Assembly (NCBI RefSeq): GCF_043641665.1
Contig: NC_092188.1
Location: 22,449,204-22,513,203 of the forward strand
DNA length: 64,000 bases
Source of the DNA: Enoplosus armatus
Taxonomy: Eukaryota > Chordata > Actinopteri > Centrarchiformes > Enoplosidae
Direction: 5' to 3'
A program made the translations under genes and the position numbers. The notes beneath the pieces were generated by a model. It was not told where the DNA came from. It saw only the letters and a list, made by a program, of their open reading frames with translations, and made no database searches. Shown here in pieces: positions 11,777 to 22,022 of the stretch (positions within the stretch are counted from its first letter, which is position 1; each line of letters starts with the position of its first letter).

Positions 11777-14700
11777 AAGGGGAGGGTAACAGAAAATGTT
11801 ACACTCAATCTCTGTTTGCCTGGTGACATTTTTAAACATTTGTTCTCCGCAACTTTAGTGTATAGTGATTCAGGATTTTTCCTGGCGTCCTTTCTAAGCG
11901 AGGCCTCTTTATCTCTCTGGATATTGTATTCCTCTGCAAGAAGCATCTTAATTTAAGTCTTACATTTGCTTGAACTTTTTTTCCCCCCTCCACACAAAAC
12001 ATGAGTTACGCAAATGTACTGATTTTTTATACCTTGGAATTAGTTTGATGTTGTACAGTTGGCCTTGGCAACTAAACCTAACCTAAGGAAAAAAAAAAAT
12101 CAGGAAATCATCAACATTTTTTTGTCTGGATAGTTTGTGACTGTGACTTAGGCAAAGGGAAAATGAAGTTTTGAAGAGGAGTGTTTTGGAAAAACCTACA
12201 GATGCACCAAGGTACTAGAAACTGCTGAGCCAGCCTGGACTCAACTCTAAATAGAGACATCTTATCAGATGCACTCAGTCTCAAATTGAAACTAAATCAT
12301 TTATTTGTAAAATAGAGAAAATACTTTATTGACTTTATTGATTATTGCTTTGTAGACAGAAAAAAATGCTTCCTTCACCTTTATTTAGACCTTTCTGATA
12401 TTATTGATTTGCTTATGCTTCCAGATTGCAAGGTTTGAGTGTTAAATAGCTGCCATTAGTTTTAGTTTCATATCACACTACCTTGACATATGTGGAGTGT
12501 ACATACTGTGTTTAAACCAGACGGTACTTAACAGCCACAGTAGTTGGCAGCCAGTGAAAAAAACCCTCAAGTGAAATCTTTAGCAGAGCAACTTTGGTCT
12601 TGATTGTGTGTGTGTGCGTGTGTGTGGGTGTGTGTGCTGACCTGTGCCTCTCTCTGTACTCTGTAGGGGTCCAGTCCGTCCTGATGGAACAGCTCATGGT
12701 AGTGCTGCAGGTCAGTCCAAAAGTATACTGCATTCTCCCACAGCTGAAACACAAAAAGAACCTCATTAATTGTGAATGTTAAAGATGCAGTTGCTCCACA
12801 TTATAACAATTACATTTAAATGTGCAATCATGACTGCAATGGACTATACGGAGCAAAAGTGCAAACAATCCAGTAGCTGCTATCATACCTGGTTTCCAGA
12901 TTGTTCGCAGAAGTTTGTGAAGTATAAGCCGGCAAATGAGTCAACACAAAGAGCCTGCAACATCTTCTCCATTATTCTGCTGCCCAGTAACTGGCTTCTG
13001 CTCGAATAGAACTGATGAAATACATACACAGAAGGAAAATGAATGCAGTTAACACAACATTTTCGCAAATGTACTTAAAACTATGGCTGGAACTAATGGA
13101 ACTAATTCGTTACTGCTTAAATCGGAGGCTTATTTTTCAACAATTAATCGTTGAGACACCACAACTTGCAGAAATAGTGAAATAATAATCCTGATCCTCC
13201 TACCTGTGTATGGGCAGTATGGGGGGACTGGGGCAGGCACGTGTCAGGGCGGAGGGAGGGGGTCATAGAGCCATTGTGGGGCTGTAGAGGGCTAACACAC
13301 CCCCCTGTCCACAGCCCTGGATGTAGGGAATCATCACGGTCTTCCTGAACACACTGGGAGGTCCAAAACCGAGGGGCCCTGTGGGGGAAGGGGAGCGATA
13401 ACTAACAAGGACATTTATACAAAGACTTAAGTATATAGGCAAAATTACTGAACAGCATGTGCTATATCCAGCTAATGCAGGATATAACTCATAGTTTATG
13501 GCCATTGTCGTACAGTATATGTACTCTATTACAAAATGAATTGTAGCTAGTCATATGTGCAGTCACACAAAAATATATAAATAGACACTTCACACAAATA
13601 CAGTATCTAACATAACTTGAATAGTGACTTGTGAATCTCACCAGTAGTAAAGCAGAGAGTCAGCGAGGAGGGGCTGAACTGAGCGCAGTTTCTCCTCTGT
13701 CCAGCAGGGGGAGGTAGCCAGTCCCAGTCTGGAGAGCAGCTCCACATTTAGACTGCTCTGGCTGCTGCGCTGCAGGTACCAGGTCCTCATGAGGACCAAA
13801 CACCTGATCGAAATTACATTACATTTGGTACTTCTTTCAGATGTATCAAAACATTTCCATAAGACAAGCGCTGTTATATATTATATGTTTTATAAACAGC
13901 GTGTTTCATCGTGTCGTGATGTGCACCTGTTCTTCCGCTCTGCGTTCTGCGTGGCTTTCAGTCTCTCTGTATCCATCCAGAGATTAAGAATCTTCTCTCC
14001 TGGTGTTCCTCGCAGAAACTCCTTGAACTCACTCAAGCCAGGTCTGTTGCCATGGTAACAGGTTCTATGGCAACAAATATCGAGGACATCTTCCTGGTCT
14101 GTTGCTCTACTCCCCACCACCCTATTCTCCTCAAACCGCTCTGTCTTTTCTTCCACTCCACCCCACCTCTTGCCTCCTTGAACTTTCCCTTTCTTCCCCT
14201 CCAACCTTTCTCTGCCCCCGTCAGCCGACTGCTGGCCAACTTGACATTCACAGGATCTGTGAATCCCATCTGTGCTGCTGGTACAATTTGTCCGCTCTCC
14301 TGACTTGTTGAAACAGTCACAAGTGTTTGCCTGGCTCCGACCATCCATCACGTTCAGTGCATTGTTGAGCACTCGTTGAACCACTTGGTGAGCCAGGTCT
14401 TCCAGGTGTAGTTCCGAAGACTCCTGGCTGCTGGATTCTTTGAGAGGTCGCTGCTCTGAGTTGCAAGCTGATGTGAAGTAGAGGCTCAACTCGGTATGTG
14501 AGCTCTGGAGTTCCGGAGATTTCTCACGTTTAAGGTTGGAGGAGGAGGACAAAGAGGAAAAGGTACTTATGTTCTCTGACCCAGAACAGCGGGAGAAACA
14601 TCTGGATGATTCACTGCATTTTGTGTTGATAGGTTCCTTCTGGCCAGAGGGGAGACATGAGGTGTTGTGCATCCTCATAGACCCTGAACAGTAAGAAAAG

Positions 14701-16105
14701 AGAGAATATAACATGCTCAGACTTCAGTCTGCCCACACATAGATGTGCAAATGGAAAACACACCAGTATTTACCTTGTTTAGCTGAAATGTTCTTTTGAG
14801 AATGTGAGCATGTTAGGAGCTTCAGCGCGTTCTTATTTTGTTTGTCAAATTGGGCTGACAGGGTGGTTCGACCTGAGCTGCCTTTCCACCTCTGGATGCA
14901 GAGGTCTGGATCCCACTGAAACAACAGCTTGGCTAGTCTGAGAAAGACCAGGAAAAAAAACTGATACACCACCAGTCACAGAATACACAAGCATGTGTTT
15001 CATAAAATAATTAAAAGCAGCTATTGTTATATCTGTATCACTGCTTCGACAGTATGTGTAGGTTAGTGCAAGTTAGTGCGGGTCAGTCAGTCATCTGACC
15101 TGTACAGGGACGTGGCCCTAAGGCTAAGGAATAAGGCAGACTGAAACAGAGGATCGATCACACAAGGATTCCTAGAGGGTACACAATACCCAGTGTGCTA
15201 GTGCTAGAGGTGAACACTCCATAATCACTGACAAAAGCATTCTTTGAAAATGAACGAAGATCATAATATGTGATAGTCAGTTAATAGAAGCAAATAATCT
15301 AGGTCACTAAGTATTTTTCAGGTTGTAGCAGAACTGAAGTTAACATTGCAGAAGGAAAAGGCATGAGCTCTCAGACACACGACCCAGAACTGACAATAAT
15401 TTGACAAGTGAGTGAGTAAAACTGAGTTTGGTAATCATATAAAACCACGTTATAGTAATGACACGATGTACATAACATAAAAACATCAAAATCAATGCAG
15501 AATACAGGAGGTAAAATGATAGTATAGTAGGTCCAAAAACTAATCGTGCTACACTTGTAGTACCTGTATTCATTGTAGCAGTCACTTTGAAGGAAAAAGG
15601 TCAATCTTTGTTTCAGGATCCACTGAATTCCTTCCTCTCTGTCCAGGCACTGCAAAGGTCAGGGAGACAGACTCAAGTCAACCCTCTAAAACTACAGTAC
15701 CGATTTCTGCCCATCTCCAAAACCAAATGTATCCGACTATTGATTTCCACATAAAGGGAATGCTTCACAACTCACACAGACAGTGTAATTGTTGTCTACT
15801 GGAGGGGTTCTGGCCAGCGCTGTGGGGTCACCAGTAAGGAGTTGTGATTTGCTGCGGTGTAGGACTGATCTGATTCTTCTGGAGACAAACTCAGCCGCCC
15901 CACTCACCACTTCAAACAGCCCAGTCTCCTGGTTGTACAACAAAGCCTCTGGGAAAGACTGTGAAACAGATGTAGGGTTATAAAAAGGGCGTAATAATTC
16001 TGTCAAAAAATATGCTACATCTATACAGGAGGACTATTTTACCGGCAGACTTAAGAAATCATTGAAGAAGTGAGCCAATACATCATCAGAGGCCAGAGAG
16101 TTCTC
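2507..16105 (-). CDS. rgs22: RGS22, regulator of G-protein signalling 22 (20 exons plus a tentative last exon)
   Basis: Coding exons in transcript order: 16043-16105, 15776-15958, 15564-15649, 14774-14937, 13927-14683, 13642-13803, 13204-13378, 12889-13011, 12642-12743, 11054-11260, 9956-10048, 9423-9601, 9022-9184, 7171-7335, 5416-5484, 4634-4792, 3502-3681, 3219-3410, 3058-3120, 2703-2802, and tentatively 2507-2577. Every junction keeps phase, giving about 1,130 residues plus the missing first exon (human about 1,264). The start matches human RGS22: ENSLASDDVLAHFFNDFLSLP, then CLDREEGIQWI and SDCYNEYRLAKLL. Four RGS-like regions follow, beginning in 13927-14683, 12889-13011, 9423-9601 and 4634-4792. 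The protein is known from testis and ciliated epithelia and binds G-alpha subunits. The exon with the start codon was not found, and the last exon has a weak acceptor. Confidence 0.93.
2665..2693. repeat. (GT)n microsatellite beside an rgs22 donor site
   Basis: About 14 GT units. On the rgs22 strand this is a CA tract starting about ten bases into the intron that follows exon 2703-2802. Confidence 0.95.
6460..7085. mobile_element. Foldback (palindromic) nonautonomous element in an rgs22 intron
   Basis: Two arms are imperfect reverse complements. TTGATACCACTC near 6529 pairs with GAGTGGTATCAA near 7030-7042. GGCCACAGCCAGCAGCCA near 6562 pairs with TGGCTGCTGGCTGTGGCC near 6989-7006. CTCTAAAGCTCAC near 6660 pairs with GTGAGCTTTAGAG near 6909-6921. 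The centre holds a poly-C run around 6816-6834. The word GCTAAGCTAAGCTAAC is typical of abundant fish repeats. No transposase frame is present. The outer ends and any target duplication are not resolved. The right arm ends about 90 bases from exon 7171-7335. Confidence 0.8.
7340..7366. repeat. (CA)n microsatellite abutting an rgs22 acceptor
   Basis: About 13 CA units. On the rgs22 strand it reads (TG)n and ends only a few bases before the TATAG acceptor of exon 7171-7335, so it occupies the usual polypyrimidine-tract position. Confidence 0.95.
8084..8498. mobile_element. hAT-type MITE with exact 8-bp target site duplication
   Basis: The 415-bp element begins CAGTGATTCCCAACC and ends GGTTGGGAACCACTG, which are inverted repeats with one mismatch. 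It is flanked on both sides by TCCTACAA (8076-8083 and 8499-8506), an 8-bp duplication typical of the hAT superfamily. The interior is AT-rich with no coding capacity. It lies in the rgs22 intron between exons 9022-9184 and 7171-7335. Confidence 0.9.
10065..10280. repeat. Dispersed teleost repeat fragment
   Basis: The stretch has the wording of a repeat common in percomorph genomes: GTTGATTAATCCATTAGTC, then GATAATCGATTCATCGTTCA, then TTGGTCGGACAAAACAAG. I recognise the pattern but cannot name the family with certainty. It is intronic in rgs22 and immediately left of the next element. Confidence 0.5.
10306..10879. mobile_element. Second hAT-type nonautonomous element, degenerate
   Basis: Begins CAGCGGTTCCCAACCTGGGG and ends GGTTGGGAACCACTG, the same terminal signature as the element at 8084-8498. 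The internal GACCCCCATCAGGGGTCGCC is also typical of these fish elements. The two flanks do not show a matching 8-bp duplication, so the insertion is probably older or its boundary has changed. No transposase frame. Confidence 0.75.
11747..11772. repeat. (GT)n microsatellite
   Basis: About 13 GT units in the rgs22 intron between exons 12642-12743 and 11054-11260. Confidence 0.9.
12606..12636. repeat. Interrupted (GT)n tract beside an rgs22 donor
   Basis: A GT-rich tract with GC and GG interruptions that ends about five bases from the donor of exon 12642-12743; on the gene strand it is a CA-rich element just inside the intron. Confidence 0.9.
13927..14683 (-). CDS. rgs22: rgs22 large linker exon with the first RGS-like segment
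   Basis: This 757-nt exon is by far the largest of the gene, about 252 residues. Most of it is a Ser/Thr/Glu-rich, Cys-spotted low-complexity linker after the N-terminal RGS22 domain. The last 45 residues (PGLSEFKEFLRGTPGEKIL onward) start a divergent RGS fold that continues in exon 13642-13803. Reading phase (2 nt in, 2 nt out) agrees with both neighbours. A consensus RFX X-box word lies inside its coding sequence at 14046-14059. Confidence 0.88.
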
Positions 16106-16825
16106 CTGCATGGAGACAAACAATAAAGCGTTTCCCTAAGGAACATCCACTGAGAGGCAAAATATAGACAACCAAACTGTTACAAATTGAAAAAGTTATG
16201 AAATATCAAAACTTGTACTCACAAAATTGCCAGCAGTAAGATGGGGAAACTCTTAAAAATGCAAAGTAAAACTTAAGTTACCAAACCAGGAAATTTAAAA
16301 TTAATTACTGCTTACTTATTGAAAAGGACTGCTTTTACCTGTCGAAATGATTCCACTCATAGTTCACTTCAAAAAACACAAATGCCTGTAAAGTCTTTTC
16401 AAACTGGCCAGAAAGTCGTGTCAGGCCGTCACAGTCGAATATTCGGCCAGCCACAAAGCTCTCAGTGTAATTACAGACACACTGCAGGTTGCTATGGAAG
16501 TGGACTCGTTTTCAAAACACAGGGGGCAGTAAAAGTTTAACTAGGGACTACCAGAGAGAAACAAATACAAGTTTGCATTTCTTCTTGTAGTTTGAGACCC
16601 AAATTTTACTTTATTCTAAACTACTCACATAATTTACATTACGGTTAAGATCTGCTGCTTGTTTGTAGTTTACAAAAAAAAAAAAAAAAAAAGTAAAATG
16701 AGAGAATGACATTGTTGTAGTTAAGACATGGTACAGTCATACCACTAGATGGCACCAAACACTGAGAAATTCATTTGTACAGATTCACAAATAAGACACT
16801 TTTTAAAAAAAAAAAGAAAATCAAA
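16106..16825. other. Gap between the first recognised rgs22 exon and the fbxo43 3' end
   Basis: The rgs22 start-codon exon and promoter must lie here or be very short, but no exon ending in the required phase 0 was identified. There is a poly-A run at about 16674-16693 and an X-box-like half match GTTGCTATGGAA at 16488-16499. Confidence 0.4.
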
Positions 16826-17205
16826 TTTATTTTAAAACTGCTCTGAAAACACATTGGTAAAAGTTGAAAATCTAAGAGGAATTCCAAAAAACATTTTGTA
16901 CAGTTGATCAATGTGTATGGAAAAGTACATCAACAGCAACATTCAATCATTGTACTGCTGGTGAGACTTCCTTCACATTCATAATTAAAAACACACAAGT
17001 AAGAACTGTGTTGAAAAAAGGGGGTAAATACAGCACACAGACAGGCACAAAGACACATTGATAAGTACAGACGTTGCTCTCATGTACTGGCTACAAATCA
17101 GTTTCCTTGTTGCCAAGTCTCATCTTCACCATTAGGCAGAGAAAATAAAGTGCTACAGCTAAAGTGACTTTGGCAAAGCAAGCAGGAATACAGTTCACTT
17201 TCTGC
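16826..17205 (-). other. fbxo43: fbxo43 3' untranslated region with polyadenylation signal
   Basis: TTTATT at 16826-16831 is AATAAA on the fbxo43 strand and lies about 375 bases past the stop codon. No other feature is seen in the segment. Confidence 0.6.
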
Positions 17206-17454
17206 TCATAGTCTCCTAACGTTTCGCTTGCTTTGAGCGCTTCCTGGAAGAAGTATGTCCTTCTTGCGACGGCCCACAGACTGGCTGCCACACTCTCTAG
17301 AGCCGTGGAAAGCACACAAGCAGGCAGTGCAGAACTGGAAGCCACAGTCAGCTCTGCTGCACACACCCTCCCCTTTCACTGAGTGACACCTTGCGGGATG
17401 CTGACATCGAGGGCAAGGCTTGAGGCACTCATCGTTGAAGAGGGTTTTGGCAAC
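17206..17454 (-). CDS. fbxo43: fbxo43 terminal exon: zinc-binding region and RL tail
   Basis: This exon encodes 82 residues from VAKTLFNDE to the stop. It carries the in-between-RING-like zinc-binding region with its Cys/His ligands and the C-terminal Arg-Leu tail. Both are needed in Emi1/Emi2 proteins to inhibit the APC/C. Acceptor CCCTTCAG at 17455-17462 on the minus strand. Confidence 0.95.
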   Translation of the reverse strand, partial: VAKTLFNDECLKPCPRCQHPARCHSVKGEGVCSRADCGFQFCTACLCAFHGSRECGSQSVGRRKKDILLPGSAQSKRNVRRL

Positions 17455-20404
17455 CTGAAGGGGAAAAAAAAATGTTTAATGACTTGTGCACTTCTTCCTT
17501 CAGTAATGTAAATTAGAAACCCCATTCACCCTCCACTGAAAAGCAATCAATGACATTTTAAACTAATATTTGGCATATACAAATATTACATATAATCAGT
17601 CTAAGGAAATCCAGTGTAATTGTTTTCAAACTCACTTCTAGAAATTTCTCCCGTTTGCCACTGCTGCCTAAATGCAACGGTGTTAAAGTGCTATTTGCTG
17701 ACTGCGGGGTGCAGTAGCTGGAGGTCCTAGACTGGGCCTGAACCATCTTGAGGGCTGACCTCTTATGCAGAGCGAGTCTGGTCTCTGCGTCAGGGACATG
17801 GACAGCACCGCCGAGCTACAAGACAACAGCACAAAGTTAGGAGCTCATTTAAACTGTTATAGTTAGTCAATATCCACATTGACAAGCTGGACATCAGTGA
17901 AATGGTCCTTCACATGTTACTTTACACTGAATCACATCAGACAGAAAACTGCTGTCATACTGGTCTCTGTTAGGTGATGTTCCCCCCCCCCTTCTTTTAC
18001 ACTGCTGACCATACACCCATCTATGTAATACATTACAATAGAAAATACCTGCTTGAGACAGACAGCAAAAGCCACAGTGCCCTATGTAACACCCATATAC
18101 TGATAAGAGACTCATTTGTCATTAGCCAGTCACAGTGGACAATATGGCAAATCTCCTACCTCAAGAGCCGCCTCCACTTCACTCAGGTGGCTTCTTCTCT
18201 TAAAACTAGCTCGCTTGTCTTGTTGGATGATTTCATTCCAGCTCTTGCACACCTGACCACACCTGCCAAACACAAACAAATGCATGCATGAGACCAAAAG
18301 TTAAGCCATCATTCATCATCATCAGGCTTTACGTTAATTTAATCAAAAATACAATAAGCAGGTTGTACGATTTACAAATGTAACTGCTCTGCTCTTCAAT
18401 ACTGCACTGGTTACATATCTTGGTTTTTGATGTTTACTTGCATACATAGATCATTCAAATTAGTAATTTCCTGTTACCTTGGCCTAAGCCTAGCATCAAT
18501 GATATGCTGTATGAATTCTACAGGATTTTTCAGTTGAAGATTTTAAATGTATTATTTATTTATAACTTAATGCTGCAGTCACACGTAATTATCAGTTCAA
18601 TTAATGACAAATTGGAAATTGAGCCTTTAAGATGTAAGGATGGCGTGCTGAGTTATACAGTAGATGAAACAAAAATAGTAAATATAAAAATAAAAAAGTA
18701 AATAAGATTTTATTTTGAATGAGTACTGACTGCTAAGCTTTATTGAAAACAAGAACCAACCTGTAGATGCTCTCAGGTGTCAGGTGGCCGAGTATGACAG
18801 TCAGGATGTGCCTGAGGTTCCTCTTCTTCAGCTCTACAAGTATGTTCACCCTCCCCAGGCCCATCTTCCTGCCTATCAGCCCTGCCAATGGCATGGTGGT
18901 CCTGAACGTCACCGGGGTCTCAGCCAGTGCTGCTGTGGACTTCAGCTGCTCCTTCAGGCTTGGACTTTGGCCGACAAACATCTGAGCTTTTTGCTGGCAC
19001 ATAGCATGAACCAGCTGCAAAGCTGGAGTCAGAGAAAGATTGACTGGGGTTGCCCTGAGAGGAGTGACATCTGGATTGGCAGGAGCTGTGCTAAAAGGTG
19101 TCATGTTCTCTTGCTTGGTTGTGGTTGCTCTTAGTGGGGTGGCATAGTCTTGTTTTGCAGAGGCCATTCCATAACCACATTTAACGGAAAGGATGCTGCG
19201 AGGGGTGGCACCGTCAGCAAAAACCTCATCTTCTTTAGAATGGCTGTGGCACTGATGATGTTCATGCTTTCTGTAAGTTGGGTCTTCCTCAGACTGAGAG
19301 CCCCCTTCTTTAAGCGTAGAAAGCCTGTGCTGACGCTGCAAACGGGAGCGCCGCTTAGCTTCCGTTTCACAGTTTCCCCTGGAGCCAGAGGACAGCAGCT
19401 CCTGGAATGAGCCATCATGTTCCACTGAGGAGTCCTGGGATTTATCAAGGGTCAGGGAACTGAAACCACTGTCTTCACACATAGATCTGTTCCAGGGTTA
19501 GAAAGGGGTTAATACAGGTAGGTTAATATAGGGAACATTCCTTTATTAACTATATTCAGCTGGGGAAATCTACAACAAAATTTAGAAAGTTTCACAAAAG
19601 CACCTACCTGATATATTTGGGCGTATATGTGGATGACGGTGTGCACAAGACACTAGAGCTGTCATATAGGTTATTACAGTTGAGTGGCGATTGACAGTTT
19701 TCCTTAGATGAGGCAGGCAGGAATTTTGTAAAGCGTGGAGTCTCAATATTAATTGGATCAGAGGCAGAAAGGCTCCCACTGAACTCTGCATCCGAGAGTG
19801 AAACTCTTCTCTCAAAACCGGAGAGGTGACCAGAGTTGAGTTTGCCATCTTCAAGAGTTGAGGTCCTCACCTGCGTGAACAGGAGACGTCGTTTCCTACC
19901 AGACAGTGGCAGATCCTGCTCCAGTTTTGACGCCAAGGCCCCCACCACAGTGTCTAGAGAGTCAAATGATGCACTGAGCCAGTGTTCAGACCTGACACTG
20001 ATGGAGGACTCAGTCCCTCTGGTGCATGGCGATCTTCTGTGGTCAGGTTTGACATCTGTAGCTGGTTTCCACATTACAAGTCTGTGTCGCAACAAGGCAT
20101 CTCTTTTGTACACTTTAGGAGTTTCACACCAGCTAACTGCTGATGGCCGCTGTATTCCCCTGGAGTCTTTGCCCAAAAATCCAACTGGCTCTCTGATCCT
20201 CTCCTTCGGTGTGACGGAAAGCCTGAGGTTCTCTTTGGGCGTTTCATCGAATTCTACGGGAGACAAAGACCTACAGGAGCCAACTCCACTGATGCTCCGT
20301 GGGCTGTGGAATAAACCTGAGTATCCACTGTCAGAGCAGTCATCGTAACAGTGCTGGCTTTTGCAGCTCTCGAGGTAGACGTTTGATTCAGGAGTGCACT
20401 GCAT
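17206..20404 (-). CDS. fbxo43: FBXO43 / Emi2 (Erp1), APC/C inhibitor of the meiotic arrest
   Basis: Coding exons in transcript order: 19608-20404, 18761-19486, 18160-18262, 17636-17815, 17206-17454; phases fit and give 684 residues (human 708). Emi2 is cytostatic factor: it blocks APC/C-Cdc20 and keeps vertebrate eggs in metaphase II until the calcium signal at fertilisation. Visible parts: an N-terminal SDSGYSG motif; EDSGFSSL near residue 271; an RLST motif near 323 at the place of the CaMKII/Polo priming site; an F-box ([20 protein letters not shown]) around 490-520; a C-terminal zinc-binding region with PCPRC and [19 protein letters not shown]; and the final RRL tail that docks on the APC/C. 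The first in-frame Met after an upstream in-frame TGA in the noncoding exon is at 20404, which fixes the start. Confidence 0.95.
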
Positions 20405-20577
20405 TTTCCTCCTCCTGTGTGCACTTTTGGCCCAAACACAGTATTCAATGGAGGATGTTGTCAACTGACCTGCGGACAGCAAAACTCAGAATAAGGCTAT
20501 GCTAGCTTAAATGTTGCATATGTTTGCAAAGTCTTATTTCTAATTTGATGTTGTTGGACTCACTTTGTGATAAGTTA

Positions 20578-20592
20578 TATATATATATATAT
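20578..20592. repeat. (TA)n run
   Basis: Short TA dinucleotide run in the fbxo43 first intron. Confidence 0.85.
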
Positions 20593-21499
20593 GTCCAAAG
20601 CCTTTGTTGGCAGCTGTTTGTCAAACACAAATAAAGTCAGCTGGTTCAACACCAAACACTCTCAGCTGTTTCATCGGCGTTGCCATGAGAGCGCGTGTTG
20701 TCGATTTAAATCCCCAGTCGCGTGCTCTCTGTGATGCCGCTATAATGTGAGCGATAACCGCCAAAAAAAAAAAAAAAAATCGCCCCTGACTGGCAGTGTC
20801 GACAGTGGACTCCAGGGATTCACACGACTGTCAACAAGGAGGCGTGCCACTTTAAAAAAAAAGGGAAAAAAAAGACCATGTCCAGATACTTAACACCGGC
20901 TTGGCCAACGTTCCCTGACTTGGGAGGCCAACAATAATAACGTTACCGTGCACAAACAAAGCGCAATTGTTAAAATGCACCTGAAAATGTATATATATAA
21001 TAATAATAAACAATTTCTTATAGGTAATTGCATTCAAGGTTCTTCCTTTCACATTAAAAAAAAAACAAACGCATCGTCAGACCCCCTCAGGTCCCACAGA
21101 CGTCCTTTGTTAGAGCAATTAGCATGATGTGGAAACACCGGTGTCAATTACCGAGTTAAGCATCGAGTAGGGGCACTGAAAACCACCTAAAAACCTGATT
21201 GCGAACCGTTACATTTGTCTGTGTAATGTCACCCACGTTGATAAACGTAACGGTTAGCCAATGTTACACACGCACCTAATATAAAAAGAGCTATTAGTGT
21301 AATATCTTATCAGTAATGTGAGCACTAAGTTACATTCAATATGGCGAATTGACGAGTTATCGCCGTAACTACGTTAGCCTCTTAAAATGACAGCCACTGC
21401 GAAGTAATTAGGTAGGCTGTGTCGTAAATTGCAAAAAAAACACACACAAACATAATATTTAGCATTAAACATCGAATTATAAAAAAAACCAATACTTAC

Positions 21500-21560
21500 T
21501 TCTAGATAAAAGTGGGCTAACGTTAATGTAAAGGCCTCAGCTTGCACCCCTTGTCGTTGC
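21500..21560 (-). other. fbxo43: fbxo43 noncoding first exon
   Basis: A strong donor (CTAGAA then GTAAGTATT on the minus strand) lies at 21499/21500. Splicing it to the acceptor at 20469/20470 puts an in-frame TGA upstream of the Met at 20404 and no ATG between them, so this is probably 5'UTR. The right end (start site) is an estimate. Confidence 0.6.
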
Positions 21561-21729
21561 TTCTGTTTGCTACATGTTCACCCACAGGCAACAAGCCACG
21601 TTTTCAAATTTGGAGCCCACTGTTGAGTGTGTCACGTGTTTCCGCTTTAGCGTGCACCTTCCTTCTGCGTGTGGTTACCATAGTAACAGACCTCGCTTTG
21701 CAGATGAGCGTTTGAGCGAGCGGCAGCAG
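21561..21729. promoter_or_regulatory. Shared fbxo43/spag1 promoter and spag1 first exon
   Basis: The two genes are divergent. The fbxo43 exon 1 donor is at 21500 and the spag1 exon 1 donor (GCAGCAG then GTAAAG) is at 21729, so both start sites fall within about 230 bases. The segment contains a consensus RFX X-box at 21674-21687. No TATA box is obvious. The noncoding spag1 exon probably occupies the last few tens of bases. Confidence 0.65.
21674..21687. promoter_or_regulatory. RFX X-box, GTTACCATAGTAAC
   Basis: The 14-mer fits the X-box consensus GTNRCC, 0-3 N, RGYAAC at every position, with a 2-base spacer. RFX factors use such sites in promoters of ciliary genes. It sits about 40 bases before the spag1 exon 1 donor. 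The match is seen directly; function is inferred from position and from SPAG1 being a ciliary assembly factor. Confidence 0.7.
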
Positions 21730-22022
21730 GTAAAGTTGCTTCCCATACCTTTAACAGCATTAAGTTAAGTTAAGAGGAACATGGCGATTTCCTAAAGGAA
21801 AACCCTGTCTTGCCTTAACGTTGATCCTCAAATACGAACATATCACATTTCCTCACATGTTGTTGAACTAACGCCATTCAAATTAACGTTAACAATAACG
21901 CTGGGTTAGCTAACGATAGTGAACTAGCTAAAGTTATGTAGCATTCAGAGCTACAAAGTCCGCTATTAACAGAACAACATCGTTTGACAGAATAACTGAG
22001 TAAACTGGAACTCTTCCCAGGC

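Noticed and set aside
13085..13185. Possible copy of the GATTAATCG-type fish repeat
   Set aside because: Only short words (ACTAATGGAACTAATTC and AATTAATCGTTGAGAC) resemble the family; too degenerate to call.
16340..16361. Candidate rgs22 first exon beginning ATGAGTGGAATC on the minus strand
   Set aside because: It has an ATG and a donor, but ends in phase 1 whereas the next exon (16043-16105) needs phase 0.
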